From Bauldia sp963759235 (GTDB taxonomy: Bacteria > Pseudomonadota > Alphaproteobacteria > Rhizobiales > Kaistiaceae), in assembly GCA_963759235.1 (NCBI GenBank), contig CAVWYO010000010.1:124001-188000 (forward strand): a DNA stretch of 64,000 nucleotides, read 5' to 3'. The first letter of the stretch is position 1. Each line of letters starts with the position of its first letter. Under the pieces are notes generated by a model. It had not been told where the DNA came from and searched no databases. It saw only the letters and a list, made by a program, of their open reading frames with translations. Below, one piece after another: positions 19,573 through 27,143 of the stretch. A program made the position numbers and the translations under genes.

Positions 19573-19966
19573 CGCCGATAGGCAGGTTGTGCTGAGGTCG
19601 CCGCTTCGCGTTGATCGCCCGCAGGCGTCGCGCCATCGCGCGCATCACCAAGAGGACAAAATCGGGATCGTTGCGGATCAGCCGCTCGAAGGTTGCCCGG
19701 TCGATGATGTAGACCTCGGTCGGCTCGACGGCGACGGCCGAAGCGCTGCGCGGCCCTTCGTCGATCATGGCAACCTCGCCGAAGATCTCGCCGGCCGCCG
19801 CCGCCTCGAGGACACCCCCTGCTTCCCGAATTTCGACGCGTCCGCTCTTCACCACATAAGCGGCGTGGCCGATATCCTCCTTGACGAAGATGACGCTGCC
19901 GCCGGGATAGGTTCGCACCTCGACGCCAGCGCCGACCACGATTGCCACGATGTCCGTCTCCGCCAC
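19568..19966 (-). CDS. Stand-alone cyclic-nucleotide-binding-domain protein (paralogue)
   Basis: 132 aa, one CNB domain only. The binding cassette reads AAAGEIFGEVAMIDEGPRSAS, with GE and the PRSA motif intact. GTG 19966 is chosen because GGAGGAGG stands six bases upstream; an ATG at 20005 without such a site would add 13 residues. The fold and length parallel the protein at 17367-17804 (shared GEIFGE, PRS, RNDPDF/RDDPEF) and the two flank sbmA. Divergent from hisS. The shared order suggests that the three form a functional set, but this is inference. Confidence 0.85.
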   Translation of the reverse strand: MAETDIVAIVVGAGVEVRTYPGGSVIFVKEDIGHAAYVVKSGRVEIREAGGVLEAAAAGEIFGEVAMIDEGPRSASAVAVEPTEVYIIDRATFERLIRNDPDFVLLVMRAMARRLRAINAKRRPQHNLPIGA

Positions 19967-20157
19967 GGCGTGCCTCCTCCAGGCGCAAAATCCGCACCAA
20001 CTCATACGCCCGAGCGCTTAACAAAGTCTCGCCGCCGGACCGGGGCGCCGCCGCCGGCGCGCGTCCGGTGCCTTGCCGCTTCTGGAATGATGCGGTAGTC
20101 GGACGCCTGCCGGCGGGCGTCCGCCGCCTTTCGCGTACGTGTTTCCCGGATTTTCCG

Positions 20158-21745
20158 ATGGCCGCCGACAAGACGCTGATCAAGGCACGCCTGCCGCGCG
20201 GCTTTGCCGACCGCGAGGCCGCCGACATCCGCGCCACCGAGGCGATGGTCGCGGCGATCCGCCGGGTCTATGAGCGCTACGGCTTCGAGCCGGTCGAAAC
20301 GCCCTTCGCCGAATACACCGAGACGCTCGGAAAATTCCTGCCCGACCAGGACCGGCCAAACGAGGGCGTGTTCTCGTTCCAGGACGCGGGCGGACAAGAG
20401 GCGAGGAGGACCGGAGGTCCGACCGGGAACAAGGAAGAGGCGAGGAGCGGCGGAGCCGCGACAGGGACGGAAGGAGAATGGGTGTCGCTGCGCTATGACC
20501 TGACGGCGCCCCTCGCCCGTTACTATGCCGAGAACCACGAGCGGCTCGCCAAGCCCTATCGTAGCTACCGCTTCGGCTGGGTCTTTCGCAACGAGAAGCC
20601 CGGTCCCGGCCGCTTCCGCCAGTTCCTCCAGTTCGACGCCGACACGGTGGGCGCCGCCTCGCCGGCCGCCGACGCGGAGATGTGCATGATGGCCGCGGAC
20701 ACCATGGAGGAGCTGCTTGGCGGGCGCGAAGCTGCTCGTGGCAAATACGTGATCAAGGTCAACTCGCGAAAGGTGCTCGACGGGGTGATGGAGGCGATCG
20801 GCGTCACCGACGAGCACCAGAAGCTCACCGTGCTCCGTGCCATCGACAAGCTGGACCGGCTGGGGATCGAGGGCGTGCGCGCGCTGCTTGGAAAGGGCCG
20901 CAAAGACGAGAGCGGGGATTTTACATCAGGTGCCCTGCTCGAAACGTGGCAAACCGAAGTGTTATTTGAAACAACGCTAGAAAGTGATGAGGACGGATTC
21001 GGAATTATCGGGACGACAGTAGCTCTTCCGGACGGCCGAACAGTCGATGAAGCGAGCTCATCCTACTTGGAAGGCCGGAGCGAGTTGGAGGACATTCAAG
21101 ACTACGTCCGCGACGCTGGCTACGGTCCGGAAAGGATCCGCATTGACCCCTCCGTTGTCCGCGGGCCTCGAGTACTACACCGGCCCGGTGTTCGAGGCGG
21201 AGCTGCTGGCCGAGATCCCCAACGAAAAGGGCCAGCCGGTGGTGTTCGGCTCGGTCGGCGGTGGCGGGCGCTATGACGGCCTCGTCGGCCGCTTCATGAA
21301 GGAGGACGTGCCGGCAACCGGCTTCTCCATCGGCGTATCGCGTTTGCAGGCGGCGCTCGCCGCCCTCGGCAAGCTCGACACGAGCGCGGCGCAAGGGCCG
21401 GTGGTGGTCACCGTCATGGACCGCGACCGGCTCGGCGATTACCAGCAGATGGTCTCCGACCTCCGCAACGCCGGCATCGCCGCCGAGCTCTATCTCGGCT
21501 CGTCGGGCATGCGCGCCCAGCTCAAATATGCCGACCGCCGCAACGCGCCAGCCGTCGTCATCCAGGGCGGCGACGAGAAAGCGCGCGGCGTCGTCCAGAT
21601 CAAGGACCTGGCGCTCGGCAAGCGCCTCGCCGAGACCGTCGCCGACAACCGCGAATGGCGCGAAGAACGTCCCGGCCAGTTCGAGGCGCCGGAAGGCGAG
21701 CTGGTGGCGAGGATCAAGGCGATCGCCGCCGGCTCCGGCGCGTGA
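20158..21745 (+). CDS. hisS: Histidyl-tRNA synthetase, with in-frame insert and a one-base frameshift
   Basis: Class II synthetase charging tRNA-His; about 528 aa when one base is removed. Motif 1 region YERYGFEPVETPFAEYTETL, motif 2 YRFGWVFRNEKPGPGRFRQF, histidine-specific GLEYYTGPVFEAEL and motif 3 GSVGGGGRYDGLVGRF are all present. Three oddities. First, about 26 residues of two 13-codon repeats stand between FSFQD and EWVSLRYDLTAPLARYYAEN. Second, a patch at about 20940-21060 is low in GC (50 % by hand count against 77 % in 20641-20700). Third, the frame breaks at 21163-21165, where GGG stands for GG just before the codons for LEYYTGP. ATG 20158 gives the usual N-terminus. Upstream of hisZ-hisG. 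Confidence 0.93.
20398..20475 (+). repeat. Two tandem 39-nt hairpin repeats inserted in frame in hisS
   Basis: Copy 1 is 20398-20436 and copy 2 is 20437-20475, 13 codons each. Both begin GAGGCGAGGA, then a five-base arm, loop GGA, the complementary arm, then GAC. Copy 1 has arms GGACC/GGTCC; copy 2 has GCGGC/GCCGC: different sequences, both perfectly paired. The 16-nt tail is less conserved. Encoded peptides are EARRTGGPTGNKE and EARSGGAATGTEG, low-complexity and hydrophilic, in a loop where other HisRS proteins go directly from FQD to the xWxSLRYDL strand. Confidence 0.85.
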
Positions 21746-21802
21746 CCCGCCGATGTCGCCGCGCCTCGCTTCGCAACCCGCACTCCGCCGGCAGGGCATA
21801 CG

Positions 21803-22009
21803 CCCCCTCTCCCGTCGGGAGAGGGCCGTTTCCCTTGGCGAGGCGGAGCCGAGCTTAGGGAAACGGGGTGAGGGGATGTGGCCTCTACGAAAAGGTCGCA
21901 GCCCCTCACCCCCCGATCGGGTCGGGGGCAGGCTCTTCCGGCCTAAGCGTCTCGGCCGCTCCGCTCCCTGCGAAGCCAAGGCCGGAAGCCCTCTCCCTTG
22001 GGGAGAGGG
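21803..22009. repeat. Composite palindromic (REP/RIME-like) element between hisS and hisZ
   Basis: Nested inverted repeats: CCCTCTCCC-GTC-GGGAGAGGG at 21805-21825; the distant arms GGGGTGAGGGG (21865-21875) and CCCCTCACCCC (21902-21912); and CCCTCTCCC-TTG-GGGAGAGGG at 21989-22009, using the same stem as the first with another loop. The arms CTTCCGGCC and GGCCGGAAG also pair across 21935-21990. This is the style of rhizobial intergenic mosaic elements. The last hairpin includes the hisZ ribosome binding site. Confidence 0.8.
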
Positions 22010-22018
22010 ACGAACGCC

Positions 22019-23101
22019 ATGACCGCCGACTACGCACCCCTCCGCGCGCTCTTCACGGAAGCCGGCTACGGCTTCGTCGAGCCGCCGATCCTCCACGACG
22101 CCAATGTCTTCGTCGAACTGGCGGGCGAGGATCTCCGCCGCAGGCTGTTCCTCACCGCCGCCGCCGACGGCACGGAACTGGCGCTCCGGCCCGACTACAC
22201 CATTCCCGTCTGCCGGCACCACCTCGCCACCGGCGCCGCCGGACGTCGCGCCGGCTACGCCTATCTCGGCCCGGTGTTCCGCCAGCGCCGCGACGAGGCG
22301 AACGAATTCGCTCAGGCCGGAGTTGAATCCCTCGGCCGGACCGATCGCCTTGCCGCCGACGCCGATGTCCTGAAGCTCGCGCTCGCCGCGGTCGGTCTTC
22401 TCGGGGTCCGCAAGCCCGCCGTCCGCATCGGCAACTCCGCGCTCTTCGCCGCAATGCTCGACGGACTCGACCTGAATCCGCCGTGGCGCCGCCGCCTCGC
22501 TCGCGCGTTCGGCGAGGCCGAGCGGCTCATGGCCATGATCGCCCGGGCGGCTGACGGCGGGCCGCAGCCCTCGGCCCGTGGCCGCCGCATGGGCCGTGCC
22601 GCCGCGAAGCGGACGGCCGCGCGCGTGCTCGCTGAAACCGGGCTCGGCACCATCGGCGGTCGCACCGCCGACGAGATCGCCGGCCGCTACGTCGAGAAGG
22701 CGGCGCTTGCGTCCGGCATCGGCGCCCGGCCGGCAAGGCTCCTTGCGCAATTCCTCGCGGTTTCCGGTCCGCCGCCTGCCGCGCTCAAATCGCTGCGTAC
22801 CCTCGCCCGCCGCAACAAGCTCGACATTGGAAAGGCGCTGGACGCTTTCGAGGCACGCCTCGATGCGTTTGCCGCGCGCGACATCGATGTCGAGCGCATC
22901 GTCTTCGCGGCCGATTTCGGCCGGCGGCTCGACTACTACACGGGCTTCGTCTTCGAGATCCATGGGCCCCCCGGCTGGGGCGCCCGGCCGATTGTCGGCG
23001 GCGGCCGATACGACCGGCTGGTGGCGCTGATTGGCGGCAGCGGCGCGGTGCCGGCCGTCGGCTTTGCCATCTGGCTCGACCGCATCGGAGCGGGGCGGTG
23101 A
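22019..23101 (+). CDS. hisZ: ATP phosphoribosyltransferase regulatory subunit HisZ
   Basis: 360 aa HisRS-like paralogue that lacks the tRNA-charging function and forms a hetero-octamer with short HisG for the first step of histidine synthesis. Seen: LALRPDYTIPVCRHHLATG, AYLGPVFRQRRDEANEFAQAG, DFGRRLDYYTGFVFEIH and PIVGGGRYDRLVALIGG, corresponding to class II motifs with altered residues. ATG 22019 is preceded by GGAGAGG ten bases upstream, which lies in a repeat-derived hairpin. The stop overlaps the hisG start (GTGA), so the two subunits are translationally coupled. Confidence 0.95.
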   Translation: MTADYAPLRALFTEAGYGFVEPPILHDANVFVELAGEDLRRRLFLTAAADGTELALRPDYTIPVCRHHLATGAAGRRAGYAYLGPVFRQRRDEANEFAQAGVESLGRTDRLAADADVLKLALAAVGLLGVRKPAVRIGNSALFAAMLDGLDLNPPWRRRLARAFGEAERLMAMIARAADGGPQPSARGRRMGRAAAKRTAARVLAETGLGTIGGRTADEIAGRYVEKAALASGIGARPARLLAQFLAVSGPPPAALKSLRTLARRNKLDIGKALDAFEARLDAFAARDIDVERIVFAADFGRRLDYYTGFVFEIHGPPGWGARPIVGGGRYDRLVALIGGSGAVPAVGFAIWLDRIGAGR

Positions 23102-23817
23102 CCGCCCTCGTCCTTGCCATTCCCTCCAAGGGCCGGCTTCAGTCCAGCATCGCCGATCTCTTCGCGGAGGCGGGGCTCGCGTTGAGGGAGGGTGCCGAAC
23201 GCCGCTACCGCGGCGCTCTTGCCGGTGTCGAGGACGTCGAGGTCGCCTTCCTGTCGGCGCCGGAGATCGCCCGCGAGATCGGCGCCGGCGCCGTCCATCT
23301 CGGCGTCACCGGCCGCGACCAGGTCGAGGAATCCGTGCCGGACTTCGCCAGCCGGACCGACCTCGTTCTGCCGCTCGGCTTCGGCCATTGCGACGTTGTC
23401 GTCGCCGTGCCGGAAGCCTGGATCGATGTCGTCACCATGGAGGACCTCGACGATGTTGCCGCCGACTTTCGGCCGCGTCACGGCCGGCGGCTGACCGTCG
23501 CCACAAAGTACGTCAACATCACCCGCCGCTTCTTTGCCGGACACGGCATCGCCGACTACCGCATCGTGGAGAGCCTCGGGGCGACGGAAGGTGCGCCGGC
23601 AACGGGCGCCGCCGACCTCATCGTCGACATCACCTCGACGGGGGCGACGCTGCGCGCCAACGGTCTGAAGGTGCTGGCCGACGGGGTCATCCTGAAGTCG
23701 GAGGCGCATCTCGTGGTGTCGCGCCTGGCAAAGTGGGATGGGCGCCGGCGGCGCACCTTCGAGACGATCCGTGCCCGGCTTGCCCGCGCAACCGCCCAGC
23801 CAGGAAAGCGCGCTTGA
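23098..23817 (+). CDS. hisG: ATP phosphoribosyltransferase catalytic subunit, short form
   Basis: 239 aa, the short HisG class without the C-terminal allosteric ACT-like domain, which requires HisZ. It condenses ATP and PRPP to phosphoribosyl-ATP. Seen: the N-terminal LVLAIPSKGRLQSS, domain-II segment YVNITRRFFAGHGI, and the PRPP-binding loop LIVDITSTGATLRANGLKVL. The GTG start overlaps the hisZ stop by four bases. The short-HisG/HisZ pairing is visible here directly. Confidence 0.96.
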   Translation: MTALVLAIPSKGRLQSSIADLFAEAGLALREGAERRYRGALAGVEDVEVAFLSAPEIAREIGAGAVHLGVTGRDQVEESVPDFASRTDLVLPLGFGHCDVVVAVPEAWIDVVTMEDLDDVAADFRPRHGRRLTVATKYVNITRRFFAGHGIADYRIVESLGATEGAPATGAADLIVDITSTGATLRANGLKVLADGVILKSEAHLVVSRLAKWDGRRRRTFETIRARLARATAQPGKRA

Positions 23818-23856
23818 GGAGAGTCTTCGTCGCCTTGCCCATCGTCGCCGCGACCG

Positions 23857-24117
23857 GGCGACACGGCGGACGCGTTTGCCGCGCTCGGCTATGACACTGT
23901 CAATCTCGCCCTCGCCGCGGTGGCGAGGGCCGGCAGCGCCGATCCGGACAAGGTCCTCGCTGCTCTTCCGGGCGTGCGCCTCGACGGCGTGACCGGAAGG
24001 CTGAGCTATCCGCCCGGCAGCCGCATCCCCATCAAGCCGGTGGCGGTCGTGGCGATCGACGGCGGTAAGCGGCACCTCGTCGCCACCCTCGCCCCGACCG
24101 GCGTTCCTCCTCCATAA
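23857..24117 (+). pseudogene. C-terminal remnant of a branched-chain amino-acid type (LivK) solute-binding protein
   Basis: Directly after the hisG stop, in the same frame, the sequence encodes GDTADAFAALGYDTVNLALA, then RAGSADPDKVLAALPGVRLDG, VTGRLSYPPGSRIPIKPVAV and a final strand up to TAA 24115-24117. This is the last ~86 residues of the periplasmic-binding-protein type 1 fold (Leu/Ile/Val-binding family). The signal peptide, first lobe and ligand-binding residues are absent, and no good start or ribosome binding site is present (GTG 23920 would give 65 residues). I read it as a decayed gene end left by a deletion fused against hisG. Confidence 0.7.
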
Positions 24118-24209
24118 GCCTCGCATCAGACGCATTGCTGCGTTGCAATATCAACACTTTTGCATAGCAACAACGCGCCTAGATTCCGGCCGTGAAAAGG
24201 AGAACAGCT

Positions 24210-24371
24210 ATGTCACGTTTCTCGAACTACTTCGCCGGTGTGACCGAACGCTACAAGGTCGCGCGGTACAAGCAGGTGCTCAGCGCGTTCAGCGATCGCC
24301 AGCTTGAGGATATGGGCTTCGCCCGCGGCGACATTCCGCGTCATGCGCGCGAGATGGCAAGAAGGAGCTAG
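24210..24371 (+). CDS. DUF1127 small protein
   Basis: 53 aa, Arg-rich, with the DUF1127 signature LSAFSDRQLEDMGFARGDIP near the C-terminus. DUF1127 proteins are abundant small proteins of alphaproteobacteria; one in Rhodobacter (CcaF1) binds RNA, others affect phosphate and carbon metabolism. A good ribosome binding site (AAAAGGAGAA) precedes ATG 24210. A second DUF1127 gene of identical length follows four bases later. The upstream 90 bp are AT-richer than the surroundings and must carry the promoter. Confidence 0.9.
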   Translation: MSRFSNYFAGVTERYKVARYKQVLSAFSDRQLEDMGFARGDIPRHAREMARRS

Positions 24372-24375
24372 GCAG

Positions 24376-24537
24376 ATGACGCAATTCACCGCTCTGTTTG
24401 CCGGGATGGCGAACGGCGTCCGGGCGGCGCGCCTGCGGGCCGAGCTAGACCAGCTCAGCGACCACGGCCTTGCCGACATCGGCCTCGCCCGCGCGGATCT
24501 TCGGCGGAAAGCGGTCGAGTGGGCCACGTACCGTTGA
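24376..24537 (+). CDS. DUF1127 small protein (tandem partner)
   Basis: 53 aa with the DUF1127 core LDQLSDHGLADIGLARADLR. It starts four bases after the stop of the preceding DUF1127 gene; the end of that gene (AGGAGC) supplies the ribosome binding site, so the two are surely co-translated. The N-terminus differs (FTALFAGMANGVRAARLRAE), so this is a diverged pair rather than a recent duplication. RNA binding is inferred from the family only. Convergent with tag, 25 bp away. Confidence 0.9.
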   Translation: MTQFTALFAGMANGVRAARLRAELDQLSDHGLADIGLARADLRRKAVEWATYR

Positions 24538-24562
24538 CCCGCGCGTTCTGACCCGGCGCGGG

Positions 24563-25198
24563 TCACCCGGGCCGTTTGAAGGCCTTTCGCTCGCGTTCCA
24601 CCTCGGCGCGGCAGAAACAACCCTCGAGGTGATCGTCGACGATCCCGACGCCTTGCATGAAGGCGTACATCGTCGTCGGGCCGACGAAGCTCCAGCCGCG
24701 CTTCTTCAACTCCTTGGAAAGCCCTGTCGACTCAGGCGTTTTGGGCATCGCCCGCAGGGCGTCATGGTCAAGCTTGCGCGGCCGCGTTCGCGGTTCGGGC
24801 TCGAATCGCCAGACGAAGGCAGCGAGCGAGCCTTCGGCAGCCACCAGTTCGGCGGCGCGTTTGGCGTTGTTGATCGTCGATTCGATCTTGCTGCGGTGGC
24901 GGACGATGCCCGCGTCGGCGAGCAGCCTCTCGACATCCGTCGCGCCGAAGCGCGCGATCCGATTGAAGTCGAAGCCGGCGAAGGCATGGCGGAAGTTCTG
25001 CCGCTTGCGCAGGATCGTCAGCCAGGAGAGACCGGACTGGAAGCCTTCCAGGCAGATCTTCTCGAAAAGCCGGAAGTCGTCGGCGACCGGCCGTCCCCAC
25101 TCGGTATCGTGGTAGACGACATAGTCAGCGGTGCTGCCGCCCCAGAAACAGCGTTTCCGGCCGTCATCGCCAACGGCGAGCCCGCTCTGCTCGGCCAT
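24563..25198 (-). CDS. tag: DNA-3-methyladenine glycosylase I
   Basis: 211 aa. Base-excision enzyme removing 3-methyladenine from alkylated DNA. Seen: the N-terminal CFWGG and VYHDTEWGRP, LFEKICLEGFQSGLSWLTIL (helix-hairpin-helix glycosylase core), and near the end the zinc-binding residues: Cys near residue 18 together with His and Cys residues in DDHLEGCFC. ATG 25198 is chosen because AGGGGAGAGG precedes it; upstream in-frame codons lack similarity. Monocistronic by position. Confidence 0.95.
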   Translation of the reverse strand: MAEQSGLAVGDDGRKRCFWGGSTADYVVYHDTEWGRPVADDFRLFEKICLEGFQSGLSWLTILRKRQNFRHAFAGFDFNRIARFGATDVERLLADAGIVRHRSKIESTINNAKRAAELVAAEGSLAAFVWRFEPEPRTRPRKLDHDALRAMPKTPESTGLSKELKKRGWSFVGPTTMYAFMQGVGIVDDHLEGCFCRAEVERERKAFKRPG

Positions 25199-25495
25199 CA
25201 CCCTCTCCCCTAGTGGCGCCTCTTTGACACGAGTCGACGCCGGCGGGAAGGACTGAAGCAGGTAGCTGCTGACTCCCTCGCGGCAACAATCCATTAACCA
25301 TAGAAACGCTTCGGCCCGGCTGTGTCCGCCGGGCAACGCCTCGTTCACCATTCGGTTGGATTTTGCGAACAAGATGGCGCCTCGGACGGTCCAACGAAAG
25401 CATCAGCGGGAAGCGTCACCCCCTCCCGACCGCTCCAGTCGAAAAAGGCGCCGGCAGAGCCGGCGGCAGCTTTGGTGCGTGCCTCGGGTGGGTGG

Positions 25496-26158
25496 ATGAA
25501 ACGGATCGCTTTCCTTGTTGTGCTTGGCGCAGCCGTGGTGGTCGGCGCCGCGGCCGAAGCAGGCCAGGGTTTTGCCGTTGCCCGCCCGCCGGCGGTGGTG
25601 AGTCCCGATCTCGCTTCGGCGTGGCTCCTCCAGATGAAGCCCGGCGGCCGGCCGGCCGTCTCCAGTGCCCTACCGGTGCAGCGCGTCCGTCTCTACGCCG
25701 GCCCTCCTCGCATGGACCCGAGATTCCTGCCGGCCGTGGTGCGCTACAGCGGGAGCGAGAAGCCCGGTACAATCGTCATCGACACCAATCAGCGGTTTCT
25801 CTACCTCGTCCTCGAAAACGGACGGGCAAAACGCTATGGCGTCGGCGTCGGCCGTCCGGGCTTCGAATGGGCCGGGATCCATACCGTCACCGCCAAAGCG
25901 GAATGGCCGCCCTGGACGCCGCCCGAGGAAATGCGTCAGCGCCAACCGAATCTGCCCGAATCGATGGCCGGCGGTCCTGACAATCCGCTCGGCGCCCGGG
26001 CGCTCTATCTCGGCGATACGCTCTACCGCATACACGGCTCGAATCAGCCCTGGACGATCGGTCACGCCGTCTCGTCAGGCTGCATCAGAATGCGAAACGA
26101 GGACGTGATTGATCTCTACGACCGCGTGCCGGTGGGGACGACGGTGGTTGTCATTTAG
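25496..26158 (+). CDS. L,D-transpeptidase (YkuD domain), exported
   Basis: 220 aa with a signal peptide (AFLVVLGAAVVVGAAAEA). YkuD catalytic domain: YRIHGSNQPWTIG followed by the nucleophile motif VSSGCIRMRNEDVIDLYDRV (Cys nucleophile, His of IHG). The family makes 3-3 cross-links in peptidoglycan or anchors proteins to it. The characteristic entry sequence EKPGTIVIDTNQRFLYLVLE and WTPPEEM are present. Starts at ATG 25496 after GGGTGG. A terminator follows at 26208, then a second L,D-transpeptidase gene of the same type. Confidence 0.92.
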   Translation: MKRIAFLVVLGAAVVVGAAAEAGQGFAVARPPAVVSPDLASAWLLQMKPGGRPAVSSALPVQRVRLYAGPPRMDPRFLPAVVRYSGSEKPGTIVIDTNQRFLYLVLENGRAKRYGVGVGRPGFEWAGIHTVTAKAEWPPWTPPEEMRQRQPNLPESMAGGPDNPLGARALYLGDTLYRIHGSNQPWTIGHAVSSGCIRMRNEDVIDLYDRVPVGTTVVVI

Positions 26159-26207
26159 TCGACCCCGAAAGGGATCGGGGGAGCGGCCGTTTGCACGGCC
26201 GCGTCAA

Positions 26208-26246
26208 GGGTCGCCCGCGGGGGATGCGGCGGGCGGCCCTTTCTTT
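26208..26246 (+). terminator. Rho-independent terminator after the first L,D-transpeptidase gene
   Basis: Stem GGGTCGCCCG (26208-26217) with CGGGCGGCCC (26230-26239), ten pairs including one G-T, followed by TTTCTTTG. A second perfect hairpin, GCGGCCGT-TTGC-ACGGCCGC at 26183-26202, precedes it without a T-run. Confidence 0.8.
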
Positions 26247-26283
26247 GTTCACCGCAACTTTTATCGTTCACCGCAACTTTATC
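26247..26283 (+). repeat. Two adjacent copies of an 18-19-bp direct repeat
   Basis: GTTCACCGCAACTTTTATC at 26247-26265 is followed at once by GTTCACCGCAACTTTATC at 26266-26283; they differ only by one T. They lie between the terminator of one L,D-transpeptidase gene and the start of the next, about 100 bp before ATG 26385, so paired binding sites for a regulator of the second gene are possible. Confidence 0.7.
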
Positions 26284-26384
26284 GAATGGGCGGTTGCCTG
26301 ACGGCCTCAAGTCCCGCTAATCTTGGGGATATCAGGGAGCGGCTTGGCACGTGGGCTACGGTGCCGGGAGGTTGGGGATTTCCC

Positions 26385-27014
26385 ATGATGACTAGACGAT
26401 TCGCATTCGCATTGGCGCTGGCGGGCGCCGTGGCCGCCGCAATTCCAGCTCAGGCCGGCCTTTTCCGCGACATCATCGCGAATATCCAATCGAGCGCGAG
26501 TGGGGGCTCGTACTATCCCGAACAGGTGCCGAGGACCCGGATCGCGCCGTTCAGGTTCCGCCGCCAGGTGGTCGACTATCAGACGAGCCAGAAGCCCGGC
26601 ACCATCGTCATCGATACCGGCGCCCATTACCTCTACTACGTGCTCGGCAACGACCAGGCGATCCGCTACGGCGTCGGCGTGGGCCGTGAGGGGTTCGGCT
26701 GGAAGGGCACCGTGACGGTCGGCCGCAAGGCGGAGTGGCCGACGTGGACGCCGCCGCCCGAGATGGTCGCCCGCGAGCGCGACCGGGGCCGGATCCTGCC
26801 GGCACAGATGGACGGCGGCATCGGCAACCCGCTGGGTGCCCGGGCGCTCTACCTATACAAGGGGGATCAGGACACGATGTTCCGCATCCACGGGACCTCA
26901 GAGCCGTGGACCATCGGCCTCAATGTTTCCTCAGGGTGTATCCGCCTGCTCAATCGTGACGTGATCGACCTCTACAATCGCGCCAAGATCGGCGCCAAGG
27001 TCATCGTCACCTGA
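26385..27014 (+). CDS. L,D-transpeptidase (YkuD domain), second paralogue
   Basis: 209 aa with a signal peptide (AFALALAGAVAAAIPAQA). Same layout as the gene at 25496: EKPGTIVIDT-type entry (KPGTIVIDTGAHYLYYVL), WPTWTPPPEMV, FRIHGTSEPWTIG and nucleophile motif VSSGCIRLLNRDVIDLYNRA. The two are clear tandem paralogues in the ErfK/YbiS group that cross-links peptidoglycan or attaches envelope proteins. Tandem ATGs at 26385 and 26388. Its own promoter region (26247-26384) is indicated by the terminator before it. Confidence 0.92.
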   Translation: MMTRRFAFALALAGAVAAAIPAQAGLFRDIIANIQSSASGGSYYPEQVPRTRIAPFRFRRQVVDYQTSQKPGTIVIDTGAHYLYYVLGNDQAIRYGVGVGREGFGWKGTVTVGRKAEWPTWTPPPEMVARERDRGRILPAQMDGGIGNPLGARALYLYKGDQDTMFRIHGTSEPWTIGLNVSSGCIRLLNRDVIDLYNRAKIGAKVIVT

Positions 27015-27143
27015 GGCAACGTCGTTCTGCCGACACGACAATGCGCCGAGCCTGCCACTGTTCGCGAGGCGGGCGTGGTATATGTAGTTGATGCCTTCGT
27101 CCCCTGACCGGTCCGGTGGTCGGCGTTTCATGCTTTCTCCTCG

